This document shows positions 1 through 8,818 of a stretch of DNA of 64,000 nucleotides, piece after piece. Position numbers and translations under genes: made by a program. The stretch lies in NCBI GenBank assembly GCA_963747835.1, contig CAVVGO010000006.1, positions 1,984,001 to 2,048,000 on the forward strand, written 5' to 3'. The notes below the pieces were generated by a model that had not been told where the DNA came from, ran no database searches, and saw nothing but the letters and a program-made list of their open reading frames with translations. Within the stretch, counting starts at the first letter, position 1. Each line of letters opens with the position of its first letter. This DNA comes from JAJPKK01 sp963747835. Its GTDB lineage: Bacteria; Pseudomonadota; Alphaproteobacteria; Rhizobiales; Xanthobacteraceae.

Positions 1-1651
1 GGCGATCAGCGCCATGTAGCACGCCGTCAGCGGCACGGGCTTGGCGGCGGCCGGCCAGCCGGCCGACATCACGATGGCGACCACGATGAATGCGATGATG
101 GCGAGCGTGAAGGCCGCCGAGGCGGACAGGCGCAGCGGATGCGATCCGATCTGGCGCAGTTCGGCGAAAACGCTTTTGACGATCGCGGCCAGCGGCCGGA
201 ACAGCACCCAGGCGACCACGCACAGAATCCCGATCACTACCGGGCGCAGCAGCCAAGCGTAGCCGAGCAGCGACGTCGAGATGTAGAGGTAGCGCTCGAA
301 GGTGCCGCCGATCACGATCCCGAGCACCATGGGCGGTCTTGGCCAGCCGAGCCGCTTCATGATCCAGCCGACCACGCCGAAGATCATCAGGGAGAACAGA
401 TCGCCCCAGTCGTGGGAACCTTCGTAGGCGGCGACGAAGACCAGCGACAGCACGATCGGCAGCAGGATTTCCGGCCGCACCGTGGAGATGCGGGCGAGCA
501 GCGGGCTGCAGGCAAGGCAGATCAGCGCCCCGATGACGTGGGCGAGCGTCAGGCTCCACACGATCGTATAAGTGACGTCGAGCTGCTTGGTCAGCATCTC
601 GGGCCCCGGCGTCAGCCCGTGCATTAGGAACGCGCCGAGCAGGATTGCCATCGAGGCGCCGGCCGGCACGCCGAACGCAATGGTCGGCACCAGATGGCCG
701 CCCTCTTTCGCGTTGTTGGAACTTTCCGGCGCGATCACGCCGCGGACATCGCCGGTGCCGAAGGTCTCGGGGTTCTTCTCGGTACGCAACGCGTAACCGT
801 AGGCGATCCAGTCGATCACCGCCGAACCGATGCCCGGGATGGCGCCGAGCCCGGTGCCGAGCACGCCGCAGCGCAGCACCAGCCACCAGTTGTCCACGAC
901 GTCGCGCACGCCTTGCCATTGGCTGGAGAGGTTGATGTCCGCGGCGTGATCGCCGGCGATCTTCTTGCGCGATACGGCGAGTTCGCAAAGCTCCGGCATG
1001 GCGAACAGGCCGAGCGTCGCCGGCACCAGGGGCACGCCGTCGTAAAGATAAAGCGTATCGAAGGTCCAGCGTAGCGTTCCGCTTTCCGAGCGCGATCCGA
1101 TCATGGAAATCATCAGCCCGAGGGCGGCGGCGGTGAGCCCCTTGAGGGGCGCCCGGCCCGACAGCGTCGCCACCATGGAGAGGCCGAACAGCGTGAAGGC
1201 CAGCAATTCCGGCGAGCCGATCAACAGCAGCAACGGGCGCAGGATCGGAATGCTGAGCGCCAGCACGATGGCGCCGATCAGCCCGCCCGCGAGCGAGGAA
1301 CGCAAACCCGGCCCCGAAGGCGCGGCCGGCCTCGCCCTTGCGCGCCATGGCATGGCCGTCGATCACGGTCGCGGCGGCGCCCACATGGCCCGGCACGCCG
1401 AACAGGACCGCGCTAATGAAGTCCGATGACGTGATGACCGCCGCCATGCCGAGCAGCAGCGCCATCGCGGTATGCTGATCCATGTTGTAGGTGAACGGGA
1501 TCAGCATCGCCATGCCGACGATGCCGTTGAGGCCGGGCAGTACGCCGATTGCGAGCCCGATCAACACGCCGATGAACAGGACGAGGAGCCGCGACGGCTC
1601 CATCAGCAGAGTCAGGGCGTGCCAAGCCATCGATGCCATATCAACCGGCAT
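1..1651 (-). pseudogene. TctA-type tricarboxylate transporter permease (TctA-TctB fusion), frameshifted, 3' end outside window
   Basis: Large membrane subunit of a tripartite tricarboxylate transporter (TTT), which moves carboxylates delivered by a Bug receptor across the inner membrane. Translation from ATG 1651 (preceded by AGGA) gives the TctA signature: LIGLAIGVLPGLNG near the N-terminus, then LFGVPGHVGAAATVIDGHAMA. The frame breaks after GRAFGAGFA, at the AA of 1299-1300. Removing one base restores SSLAGGLIGAIVLALS, and the match to the intact permease at 23301-25364 continues to the window edge. With that one base removed the segment is exactly 550 codons. The last ~60 residues resemble TctB helices, so this is probably a TctA-TctB fusion. 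It diverges from the Bug gene at 1929, its likely receptor. The one-base change is either a homopolymer sequencing error or an inactivating mutation. Confidence 0.85.
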
Positions 1652-1928
1652 GCAAGCGTTTCCTGCCCGTCCTGGCGTTCGACCGGCCCCTGCGGTCACG
1701 GCAATCCGGCGCCGGGCGCCCAATATCGCCGATCTTTCAGCACGCGGCGGTTCGCCGTCGCGATCTTATGCTTACATCGGAAAGGCCGCCCAGCGTCAAG
1801 TTAACCCGGTTTTCGGAGAGTCGGCTCGCGCGCGTGGTGGCGTGCGGGCACAAAGCTGGTAGTCTGCCGCCGTCCAACCATCATGCGGCGGCACGCGCGC
1901 AGTTAGAATTCGCGGCCGTGGAGGAAAA
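1652..1928. promoter_or_regulatory. divergent intergenic region between tctA and bug genes
   Basis: A 277-base gap separates the start codons of the leftward permease and the rightward receptor, so it must hold promoters for both. The receptor has a good ribosome site (GGAGG followed by AAAA) just before ATG 1929. I could not pick out a convincing -35/-10 pair or operator. Confidence 0.4.
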
Positions 1929-2963
1929 ATGGCGTTTGGCAGTTCCTTGCGTGTCGCGGCGGCAGCGGTCGCCACGATTGTGTTTGCCGCATCGGCGCAG
2001 GCGCAGAATCCCGCGGATTTCTACAAGGGCCGCAATGTCGACCTCTATGTTGGCTACAGCGTCGGCGGCGGCTACGACCTCTATGCCCGCGTGCTCGCCC
2101 GGCATATCGGCCACCATATCCCGGGAAATCCCACCATCGTGGTGAAGAACATGGAGGGCGCCGGCAGCCTGCGGCTTGCGAATTGGCTGTACCGCGTCGC
2201 TCCCAAGGACGGCTCGGTATTCGCCATCATCGGCCGCGGCACGGGCTTCGATCCCCTGCTCGGCCAGCAGGCGGCGCAATTCGACGGCAACAAGTTCACC
2301 TGGATCGGCAGCGGCAATCACGAGGTCAGCGTCTGCGTGGCGTTCGAGGGTCGCGCCGGGGTGACGAAGTTCGACGACCTGCTGACCAAGGAGATGACAG
2401 TGGGTGGGACCGGCGCCAGCGCCGACACCGACCAGTTCCCCAGGGTGGTCAACGGCGTGCTCGGCACCAAGATGAAGATCGTCAGCGGCTATCCGGGCGG
2501 CAACGACATCGTGCTGGCCATGGAGCGGGGCGAACTCCAGGGGCGCTGCGGTTGGTCGTGGTCGAGCGTCAAGGCAACCCATGGCTCCTGGATCGCCGAG
2601 AAGAAGCTCAACATCCTGGTCCAACTCTCGCTGCAAAAGCATCCAGATCTGCCGGACGTGCCGCTCGTCGTCGACCTCGCCAAGTCCGACGAGCAGCGGC
2701 AGATCCTGACTTTGATCTTCGCCCGCCAGGTGATGGGCCGGCCCTTCCTCGCCCCGCCCGGCATCCCGGCGGATCGCGCCGAGGCGCTGCGCAAGGCCTT
2801 CATGGACACCATGACGGATCCGGCCTTCCTCGCCGACGCGGAAAAATCGCAGCTCGAGGTCAACCCGGTCGCCGGCGCCGAACTGCAGAAATTGGTAGCC
2901 GAAATCTACAAGACTCCTGAGGAGGTCGCCAAGAAGGCCGCGCAACTGCTGGCGGTGAAGTAA
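1929..2963 (+). CDS. Bug-family (TctC-like) tripartite tricarboxylate transporter substrate-binding protein
   Basis: Periplasmic receptor of 344 aa that captures a carboxylate-type ligand and hands it to a TctA/TctB permease. Residues 1-25 form a signal peptide with an AQAQ cleavage region. The mature part shows the Bug hallmarks: the N-terminal strand plus glycine-rich loop YSVGGGYDLYARVLARHIG, the IPGNPTIVVKNMEGAGS segment, and a late APPGIPADRAEALRKAF segment. This receptor belongs to the longer branch with an FYKGRNVDLYVG start, like the one at 28458. The divergent permease at 1-1651 is its obvious partner. The ligand cannot be predicted from the sequence. Confidence 0.93.
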   Translation: MAFGSSLRVAAAAVATIVFAASAQAQNPADFYKGRNVDLYVGYSVGGGYDLYARVLARHIGHHIPGNPTIVVKNMEGAGSLRLANWLYRVAPKDGSVFAIIGRGTGFDPLLGQQAAQFDGNKFTWIGSGNHEVSVCVAFEGRAGVTKFDDLLTKEMTVGGTGASADTDQFPRVVNGVLGTKMKIVSGYPGGNDIVLAMERGELQGRCGWSWSSVKATHGSWIAEKKLNILVQLSLQKHPDLPDVPLVVDLAKSDEQRQILTLIFARQVMGRPFLAPPGIPADRAEALRKAFMDTMTDPAFLADAEKSQLEVNPVAGAELQKLVAEIYKTPEEVAKKAAQLLAVK

Positions 2964-2976
2964 TTCTTCTTCGGCA

Positions 2977-4378
2977 TCATTCCGGTTTCGCCATGGCTTC
3001 CACCACCGGGCGTATATTCGCGCAGGCTTCGATCTCCCACAACTGCTCGCGCAACGCCGCCGCCCGTCCCGGGGGCAGCACCGGGCCGGCGAGCCCGTCG
3101 AACTTCGCCCAGAGCCCGGCGTCCTCTAGCGGGACCAGCCGCGAGCCGAGGGCTTCGTCGGCATCGCGGGTAAAGATGCCGCGCGGCGTCGTCACTTTCA
3201 CCCGCGCCGGACGCAGCTGCGGATAAAGGCGGTCGACTTCGGGTGACGCCGTCACATGAAGCTTGCGGGCGATCTCAACGAAGGCTGGGTCGCGCCGCAT
3301 GTCGTCGGCGAAAAAATCGAGTCGGATGGCGCGGAAGCGCAGCGCGAGCCCGATCAGGTAGGGGAAGCTCAGCTGCGCGCTCGCGAAATCGTCCCAGCCG
3401 GTATGGGCATGCTCTGCGGCGATCCGGTAGGTGTCGACATCGATGCGCGTCACCTCCTCGGGAGAAATCTTTTCGTCCGACACAAAGCCCCATCAGGGCC
3501 TCGATGGCGGGCTGGATGTGGCGGCAGCACGCATAGGGCTTGATGTAGCAGTCGGTGATGCCGAAACCGGCGGCCGGCGGCAGCGCGAGCGGCCGCGCCT
3601 TGTCGATCCGGCCGAACGCAAAAGCCTGCATGAAGCCGTCCCGGGATTCGATCACGCCGGGCGGTCCCTGCGCGCCCTGCTCGGCAAGGAGCGCGGCCTG
3701 CAGGCCTTCGCGGGAGGCGTGGCCGGCATGCAGCCGCTTGATGTCGCCGCCGCCGTTGACGAAGGCGAACAGGCCGGCCGCGCTACTTGCCGCAATGCCG
3801 AGCGCATCGGCGATTTGCTGCGCCGTCAGGCCGCGCAGCTTGGCGACTGCCGCGGCGGCACCGAACACCGCACAGGCGCCGGTCGGATGAAAGCCGCGCT
3901 GGCGCAGGTCGGGATGACACGCGCGTGCGATTGCAATCGTGGTCTCGTAGCCGGCGACGATAGCCTCGATCACCGCGTTGCCGCTCGCGCCCATCTGGTA
4001 GCCCGCCGCCAACACCGCCGGCACCACGGCGCAGCCGGGATGCACCGAGCCCTGGCGATAGCCATCGTCAAGCTCGATGCCGTGGGCGGCGGTGCCGCCG
4101 AGGAATGCCGCGTCCAGAAGGTCGGAGCGGCGCGCGCGGCCCGGCACCGGGATGTGCCCGGCGGGACGCACCGCCACCAGCATCGCCTCGGCACGGGTGG
4201 CGACGTCGCCCGCCGCGCCCGCGATCATCACCCCGACGGTGTCGAGGAGATGGCGCCGCGCATAATGGCGAACCTCAGCGTCGAGCGCGTCATGGCGCAG
4301 CGCGCCCACGAACCCAACCAGCGCCGGCGTGGCGCCCGCCGCCGGTTGCAAGGTGAGGACCGCTTCGACCTGCGACAT
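2977..4378 (-). pseudogene. MmgE/PrpD family protein, single-base frameshift
   Basis: MmgE/PrpD proteins include 2-methylcitrate dehydratase and cis-aconitate decarboxylase relatives. ATG 4378 follows a GGAGAA ribosome site. The first ~300 codons show the family pattern (GIELDDGY and the stretch GDIKRLHAGHASREGLQAAL). The frame is lost after EALMGL, at the AAA of 3484-3486. Removing one base joins it to SDEKISPEEVTRIDVDTY and yields one 466-codon frame, the usual family length. It follows the acyl-CoA ligase and acyl-CoA dehydrogenase on the same strand, so the three probably form a carboxylic-acid operon. The break could be a homopolymer error or a real loss. Confidence 0.85.
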
Positions 4379-4463
4379 GAGGGTTCTCCGAATGGTGCGA
4401 GCGTGACGCCGCAAGCGGATCGCGGTCAAGATCGTCCGGCAATCCGATTGTTCGTGGCCTCGC

Positions 4464-6578
4464 TCATCCCTGCATGCGCACGACCGCGTCAACCGCCACC
4501 ACGCCCTTGCCCGCGGGCCGGACGATCAGGGGGTTGACCTCGGCTTCCGCCACGGCCGGATCGTCGGCCAGTTGCGACAGCGCGACGATCGCCTGCGCCA
4601 GAGCGGCGACATCGCCGGCCGGCTTGCCGCGATAGCCCGACAACAGCTTGAGTCCGCGCACCTCGGCAATCATCTTGTGGGCGGTGTCGAAATCGACCGG
4701 CGCCAGCCGCAGGCTGCGATCGCGATAGATTTCCGTGAAGATGCCGCCGGCCGCCACCATCACCAGCGGCCCGACATCCGGGTCGACCCGGTAACCGATC
4801 AGAACTTCGCCGATCCCGCCGATCATGGGCTGCACCACGACGCGTTGCATCGCCGGCAGCCGTGCCCGCATGGCCGCGATGGCGGCCGCAAGCGCCGGTG
4901 CATCCGCGATACCGAGCACTACGCCGCCGACATCGGACTTGTGGGTGATGTCCGATGACAGCACTTTCAGGACCATCGGATATCCAAACGGGAGCGCGGG
5001 TACTGCGCCGCCGTGGGCGTCGAGAGCCAGCAACGGTGCATGTGCGATGCCGAGCCGGTCGAGGAGACCATAGGCTTCCAGTTCGTCGAGCGTTCGCGGC
5101 GTCCCTGGCCCGACCTCTTGGGTGGGGGGCGAAGTATGGGGTGAACGTGATCGCGGCGGGCGCCGGGCCAGTGCCGCCGCAACGGCGTCGGCGCAGGCTT
5201 CGGGGGTGTAGAAATTCGCGACGCCGGCCTTGCCGAGCGCGGCGCGCGCCTGCGGGGCTTCCGGCACCAGGAATACGGCGATCGGCTTGGTGCTGCCGAC
5301 ACTATCGATGATCGGCTGCACCGTGAGTTCCGGGTAAAATCGCGCCGAGGAGCCGACCACCACCACGACGAGATCGAATTCCGGCGCCGCGGTCAGGATG
5401 TCGAGCGCAGTCTTCATTACGTCGTAGCGCGCGCCCGCCAGGGTGAGATCGATGAGCCGCGACCGCGACACCGCGATCTTGGCGGCATCGAACTTCGCGT
5501 AGGTAGCGTCGGTCGGTGCCGCCACATCGACCCCGCGGCTCGCCAGCGGATCGACCACCATGGCGGCGCCCCCCGCCGTGGTGGTGACGACCGCCACGCG
5601 GGGCGTACGCGTTTCGCGCCGCGCCGCCACGCGGACGAGGAGCGGCAAGCCCTCGATCAGCGCCGACAATGTTTCGACGCGGGCGATGCCGCAGTCCCGC
5701 AGGAAAGCGGTCGCGACATCGTCCTCGCCGGCAAGCGCGCCCGTATGGGTTGCGGCGAGCTCGCGCGCCTGTTCGGAGCGGCCTAGCTTGTAGGCGAGCA
5801 CCGGCTTGCCGGCCGCCGCGGCCCGGATCGCGAAAGCGCGCAGCGTGTCGGCATGACGCAGCGTTTCGAGGAACAGCAGGAAACCGTCGATCTCCGGATC
5901 GTCGAGCATCGCGCCGCAGATTTCGCCGAGCGAGAGATCGACCTCATTGCCGACCGAAACCAGTCCGGCAAACCCAATGCCGCAGGCTTTGCCGCGCGAC
6001 AAGAAGGTGCCGATCATGCCGCCGCTGTGGGAGGCAGCGAAAATCCGCCCGGCCGGAAGATCGGGCTCATCGAACGCCGCATTGGCGGTCAGGAGCGTAC
6101 CGTTGCGCAGATTGACGATGCCAAGGCTCGACGGGCCGACGATCCGCATGCCGGTGGTGCGCACGATCTCGCGCAGCCGCGTCTCGCGCGCGAGCCCGGC
6201 CGGGCCGGCCTCGGCAAATCCGTCGGTCAGCACGGTCGCGACCGCGACACCGCTGCGCCCGCACGCCTCGATCGCCTCCATGACGCCATCGGCCGGCGTT
6301 ACGATATAGGCGTGCTCCGGCGCTTCGGGCAGCGCGTCCAGCGAGGGCCAGGCGCGCTCGCCCAACACCTCGTCGCGCCGCGCGTTGACCGGATAGACGC
6401 GGCCCGCGAAGCCCGCCTGGCGCAGGAACTTCAGCGGCCGGCCGGCGGTCTTTGCGGCGTCGTTCGATTGCCCGATCAACGCGACCGAGCGCGGCGCCAT
6501 CAGGGCGTCGCGCAGCCGTTTCTCGCTTACCCCCGAAACGGAAGTCGTCTCACTCGGCGGCATCGGCCCGTCGTCCAC
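4464..6578 (-). CDS. ADP-forming acyl-CoA synthetase (acetate-CoA ligase family), alpha-beta fusion
   Basis: 704-aa NDP-forming acyl-CoA synthetase. It interconverts an acyl-CoA plus ADP and phosphate with the free acid, CoA and ATP, through a phosphohistidine. Order of parts: CoA-binding Rossmann domain (residues ~25-130, starting MAPRSVALIG), succinyl-CoA-ligase-like domains (~155-460) with the candidate phosphohistidine in THTGALAG, then a C-terminal ATP-grasp domain (~490-700; PMVLKVLSSDITHKSDVGG, and EAEVNPLIV near the end). The fused order is usual in bacteria. Its start overlaps the end of the upstream acyl-CoA dehydrogenase by 29 bases, which implies translational coupling. The acid it activates is unknown. 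Confidence 0.9.
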   Translation of the reverse strand: MDDGPMPPSETTSVSGVSEKRLRDALMAPRSVALIGQSNDAAKTAGRPLKFLRQAGFAGRVYPVNARRDEVLGERAWPSLDALPEAPEHAYIVTPADGVMEAIEACGRSGVAVATVLTDGFAEAGPAGLARETRLREIVRTTGMRIVGPSSLGIVNLRNGTLLTANAAFDEPDLPAGRIFAASHSGGMIGTFLSRGKACGIGFAGLVSVGNEVDLSLGEICGAMLDDPEIDGFLLFLETLRHADTLRAFAIRAAAAGKPVLAYKLGRSEQARELAATHTGALAGEDDVATAFLRDCGIARVETLSALIEGLPLLVRVAARRETRTPRVAVVTTTAGGAAMVVDPLASRGVDVAAPTDATYAKFDAAKIAVSRSRLIDLTLAGARYDVMKTALDILTAAPEFDLVVVVVGSSARFYPELTVQPIIDSVGSTKPIAVFLVPEAPQARAALGKAGVANFYTPEACADAVAAALARRPPRSRSPHTSPPTQEVGPGTPRTLDELEAYGLLDRLGIAHAPLLALDAHGGAVPALPFGYPMVLKVLSSDITHKSDVGGVVLGIADAPALAAAIAAMRARLPAMQRVVVQPMIGGIGEVLIGYRVDPDVGPLVMVAAGGIFTEIYRDRSLRLAPVDFDTAHKMIAEVRGLKLLSGYRGKPAGDVAALAQAIVALSQLADDPAVAEAEVNPLIVRPAGKGVVAVDAVVRMQG

Positions 6579-7716
6579 GCTGATCGAAGCGGCGATCGAA
6601 AATATCCTCGGCGATGCGGTTCTTGAGGATTTCCACCGAGCCGCCCGCGATCATCCAGCCGCGGCAGCGGCGCATGCAGTATTCGACCAGCGTGTCGCGG
6701 CTGTAGCCGAGCGCCCCCATCGCCTGCACGGCCTCGTGGGCGATCTCGAAGCCCGCCAGGTTGCAGGCCGCCTTGGCGAGCGACGTCTCGTAGGCGGACG
6801 GGAAGCCACGATCCGCGTTGGCCGCTGCCCGATAGAGCAGAAGCTGCGCGCCTTCGAGCTTGAGCGCCATATCGGCGAACTTCCATTGCAGGCCCTGGAA
6901 TTCGCACAACGGCCGGCCGAACTGCACGCGGGTCGCCACGTGATCGCGTGCCTTGTTGAAGGCGTAGCGGCCGAACGCAAGGGCGCGGGCGGCATTGCCG
7001 ATACGTTCCACATTGAAGCCGGCGATCTGCTTCTTGAAGCCGCCGGGGCCGAGCAGCACGTGATCGGCCGGAATCCGGCAGTTGTCGAAATGCAGTTCGC
7101 ACCATTCCTCGCCGCTCATGAAGTTCGACGGCTGGCCGATGCGGAACCCCGGCGCGTCGCGCTCGACGATCACCGATCCGATGCCGCCAACTCCCGGCCC
7201 GAACCGCGCATAGATCAGGAACACGGCGGCGTCCGGGCTGAAGGTGGAAAATACCTTGGTGCCGTTGATGAAGCAGTGCGGGCCGTCCGGCCGTGCCGAG
7301 GTCGCGAGATCGGTTGCGGCGGAACCCGCGTCCGGCTCCGACATGCCGAGGCTCATCACGCCACGGCCCGCCAGCAGGTCGGGCAGGAATTTCGCCTTGA
7401 GGGCCGTGGAAGCGTATTCCGCAAAGGTGCGGATCGGGCCGAAGCTGCCGGACTGCACCACGTCGGCGCTGCGCGGGCACACCAGCGCCACCTGCTCGAT
7501 CGCGATCACGGCATCCATCAGCGAGCCGCCCTGGCCGCCGTCGGCTTCGGAGAGCGTGATGCCCATGAGGCCCTGCCGGCTCATCGCCTGCGCCACGTCG
7601 AACGGAAAGCGCGGATTGTGGGCACGGTCGAGCGAGCCGGCTTCGAGCTGCGCCTGCGCGAACTTGCGCACCGCCTCGGCGAACAGCTTTTGTTCTTCGG
7701 TGAATTCGAAATTCAT
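6550..7716 (-). CDS. acyl-CoA dehydrogenase family protein
   Basis: FAD-dependent acyl-CoA dehydrogenase of 388 aa, the normal length. N-terminal helices begin MNFEFTEEQKLFAEAVRKF. The middle beta domain has the MSEPDAGSAATDLAT flavin motif, and the C-terminal domain runs to AGGSVEILKNRIAEDIF. At the position where medium-chain enzymes carry the catalytic glutamate (YEG before TNEI), this protein reads IAGGSVEI, so that base is absent. It may sit on another helix, as in isovaleryl- and long-chain enzymes, or the activity may be atypical. It is the first gene of the acyl-CoA dehydrogenase - acyl-CoA ligase - PrpD run. Confidence 0.92.
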   Translation of the reverse strand: MNFEFTEEQKLFAEAVRKFAQAQLEAGSLDRAHNPRFPFDVAQAMSRQGLMGITLSEADGGQGGSLMDAVIAIEQVALVCPRSADVVQSGSFGPIRTFAEYASTALKAKFLPDLLAGRGVMSLGMSEPDAGSAATDLATSARPDGPHCFINGTKVFSTFSPDAAVFLIYARFGPGVGGIGSVIVERDAPGFRIGQPSNFMSGEEWCELHFDNCRIPADHVLLGPGGFKKQIAGFNVERIGNAARALAFGRYAFNKARDHVATRVQFGRPLCEFQGLQWKFADMALKLEGAQLLLYRAAANADRGFPSAYETSLAKAACNLAGFEIAHEAVQAMGALGYSRDTLVEYCMRRCRGWMIAGGSVEILKNRIAEDIFDRRFDQRGRRADAAE

Positions 7717-7767
7717 GGGGTCCTCGTCAGTCGACGCGAACTTACTTTACCTCGAGCGCGTCAGCAC

Positions 7768-8058
7768 CTAAGGAATGACCCGACGCGGCATCGGCGGAAC
7801 CGGGTAACGTCCCGTCACGGCATTCCAATACGCCCAGGACCGCTCGTCCAAGATGCCCGGCGGCGCGTGTTCAAGGGCCTCGCGGAAATCGCTGAGGTCT
7901 ACGTAGCGCCTTACCACGGCGATGTCCTCGAGTGTTCCATAGGTCATGACGTAAGCCAGAAAGCGGACCGGTTGTGCCAGTGCCTGTTCAGGTGTCTCAA
8001 ACCAAATCACGTTGGGCACGATGCTCAGGAGATCGGGAGCGTGAGGAAGCGGTTTCAT
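7768..8058 (-). CDS. small conserved hypothetical partner of an AbiEii-type nucleotidyltransferase
   Basis: 96-aa acidic protein with no domain I can name. It contains VRFLAYVMTYGTLEDI, then a FREALEHAPPGILDERSWAYW stretch, and ends in a proline-rich PVPPMPRRVIP tail. No signal peptide, membrane helix or helix-turn-helix is evident. Its ATG overlaps the stop of the upstream nucleotidyltransferase gene (ATGA), so the two are translated together and probably act together. By position it could be the neutralising partner of a toxin-like nucleotidyltransferase. It does not resemble the winged-helix AbiEi antitoxin, so that is inference only. Confidence 0.7.
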   Translation of the reverse strand: MKPLPHAPDLLSIVPNVIWFETPEQALAQPVRFLAYVMTYGTLEDIAVVRRYVDLSDFREALEHAPPGILDERSWAYWNAVTGRYPVPPMPRRVIP

Positions 8059-8720
8059 TGTGACTCCGCCCTCTTCCTGACCGCAGCGACTATCGGGAGG
8101 TGATGAGGATCAACTTCCTGGATCGCGGCAATCAGGTCTCGGCGTATGTCCATCGGGAGATCGGCCAGTGTGGGGTCATCGTGATAGGCCAGGGCTTTCA
8201 GCGACAGCAATGGACTGAATTGAGCGCCATAGATTATTGTGGCGGAGGCAAGCATTTCTGCCAACGGAATGTTCGCCTTCTTCATTAATGTGTGAACGTC
8301 GACATAGTCCTTCAACTCCGCCCGCTGCGTTACCACCGCTACCTTGCAGCCCGCCAAGTCCATCAGGGACGCAACCTTGATCGCGGGCCCGATCGCCGTT
8401 TCTGCCTCTTCGACCTGCCCGAGGCCTGGGCCGCCAAAGAACGAGAGTTGGACAGGCCCCCCGCGCTCGATTGTCACGGACAGACTATTTGGAGCCGACA
8501 TCCTGATTGTGGCTCCCTTCAGGTAGGGCACTTTCGGCAACAGAGCGTTCGGGGTGAATGCGCTGTTTGCGAAAAAATCAAAATCTACCGAAGGCCGGTG
8601 CCCAAGCCGCAGCGCGATAGCGGTGCCGCCATACAGCGTGAACTCCTTCGGAGTCGCGGAGAGCTCCGGCCATAATCGCCGCTGAGCCGGCGGCAGGATA
8701 TCGAGGCGAGGCTCGAACAT
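8055..8720 (-). CDS. nucleotidyltransferase, AbiEii/AbiGii toxin-like
   Basis: 221-aa protein with the DNA polymerase beta-type nucleotidyltransferase core found in AbiEii toxins. GGTAIALRLGHRPSVDFDFF at residues ~31-50 provides the GG helix start and the D-x-D metal ligands. A later KVASLMDLAGCKVAVVTQRA helix and DYVDVHTLM complete the fold. AbiEii proteins transfer nucleotides to RNA or protein targets in type IV toxin-antitoxin or phage-abortive systems. ATG 8720 is chosen because the conserved region begins MFEPRLDILP. An in-frame ATG at 8756 is possible, since a TATAAT box lies just upstream of it. No AbiEi-like gene precedes it; the partner is the 96-aa downstream gene. Confidence 0.8.
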   Translation of the reverse strand: MFEPRLDILPPAQRRLWPELSATPKEFTLYGGTAIALRLGHRPSVDFDFFANSAFTPNALLPKVPYLKGATIRMSAPNSLSVTIERGGPVQLSFFGGPGLGQVEEAETAIGPAIKVASLMDLAGCKVAVVTQRAELKDYVDVHTLMKKANIPLAEMLASATIIYGAQFSPLLSLKALAYHDDPTLADLPMDIRRDLIAAIQEVDPHHLPIVAAVRKRAESQ

Positions 8721-8763
8721 GCCCGATCGGTTTGTAGCTGCATCGCGTGAGTTCATGTGTACG

Positions 8764-8769
8764 ATTATA
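8764..8769 (-). promoter_or_regulatory. possible -10 box for the nucleotidyltransferase module
   Basis: On the minus strand TATAAT reads 8769-8764, in an AT-rich patch of otherwise GC-rich DNA. Transcription would begin near 8757, at the ATG of 8756 or 37 bases before the ATG of 8720. No good -35 box is seen at the expected distance, so this rests on the -10 match alone. Confidence 0.35.
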
Positions 8770-8818
8770 CTTGATTGGCCACGCATTGCTGCGATCAAAA
8801 GGGCCCCACCCGCGGGCC

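Noticed and set aside
1881..2945. Long minus-strand frame over the first Bug gene
   Set aside because: It lies entirely opposite a recognisable Bug receptor and encodes a low-complexity GC-driven translation.
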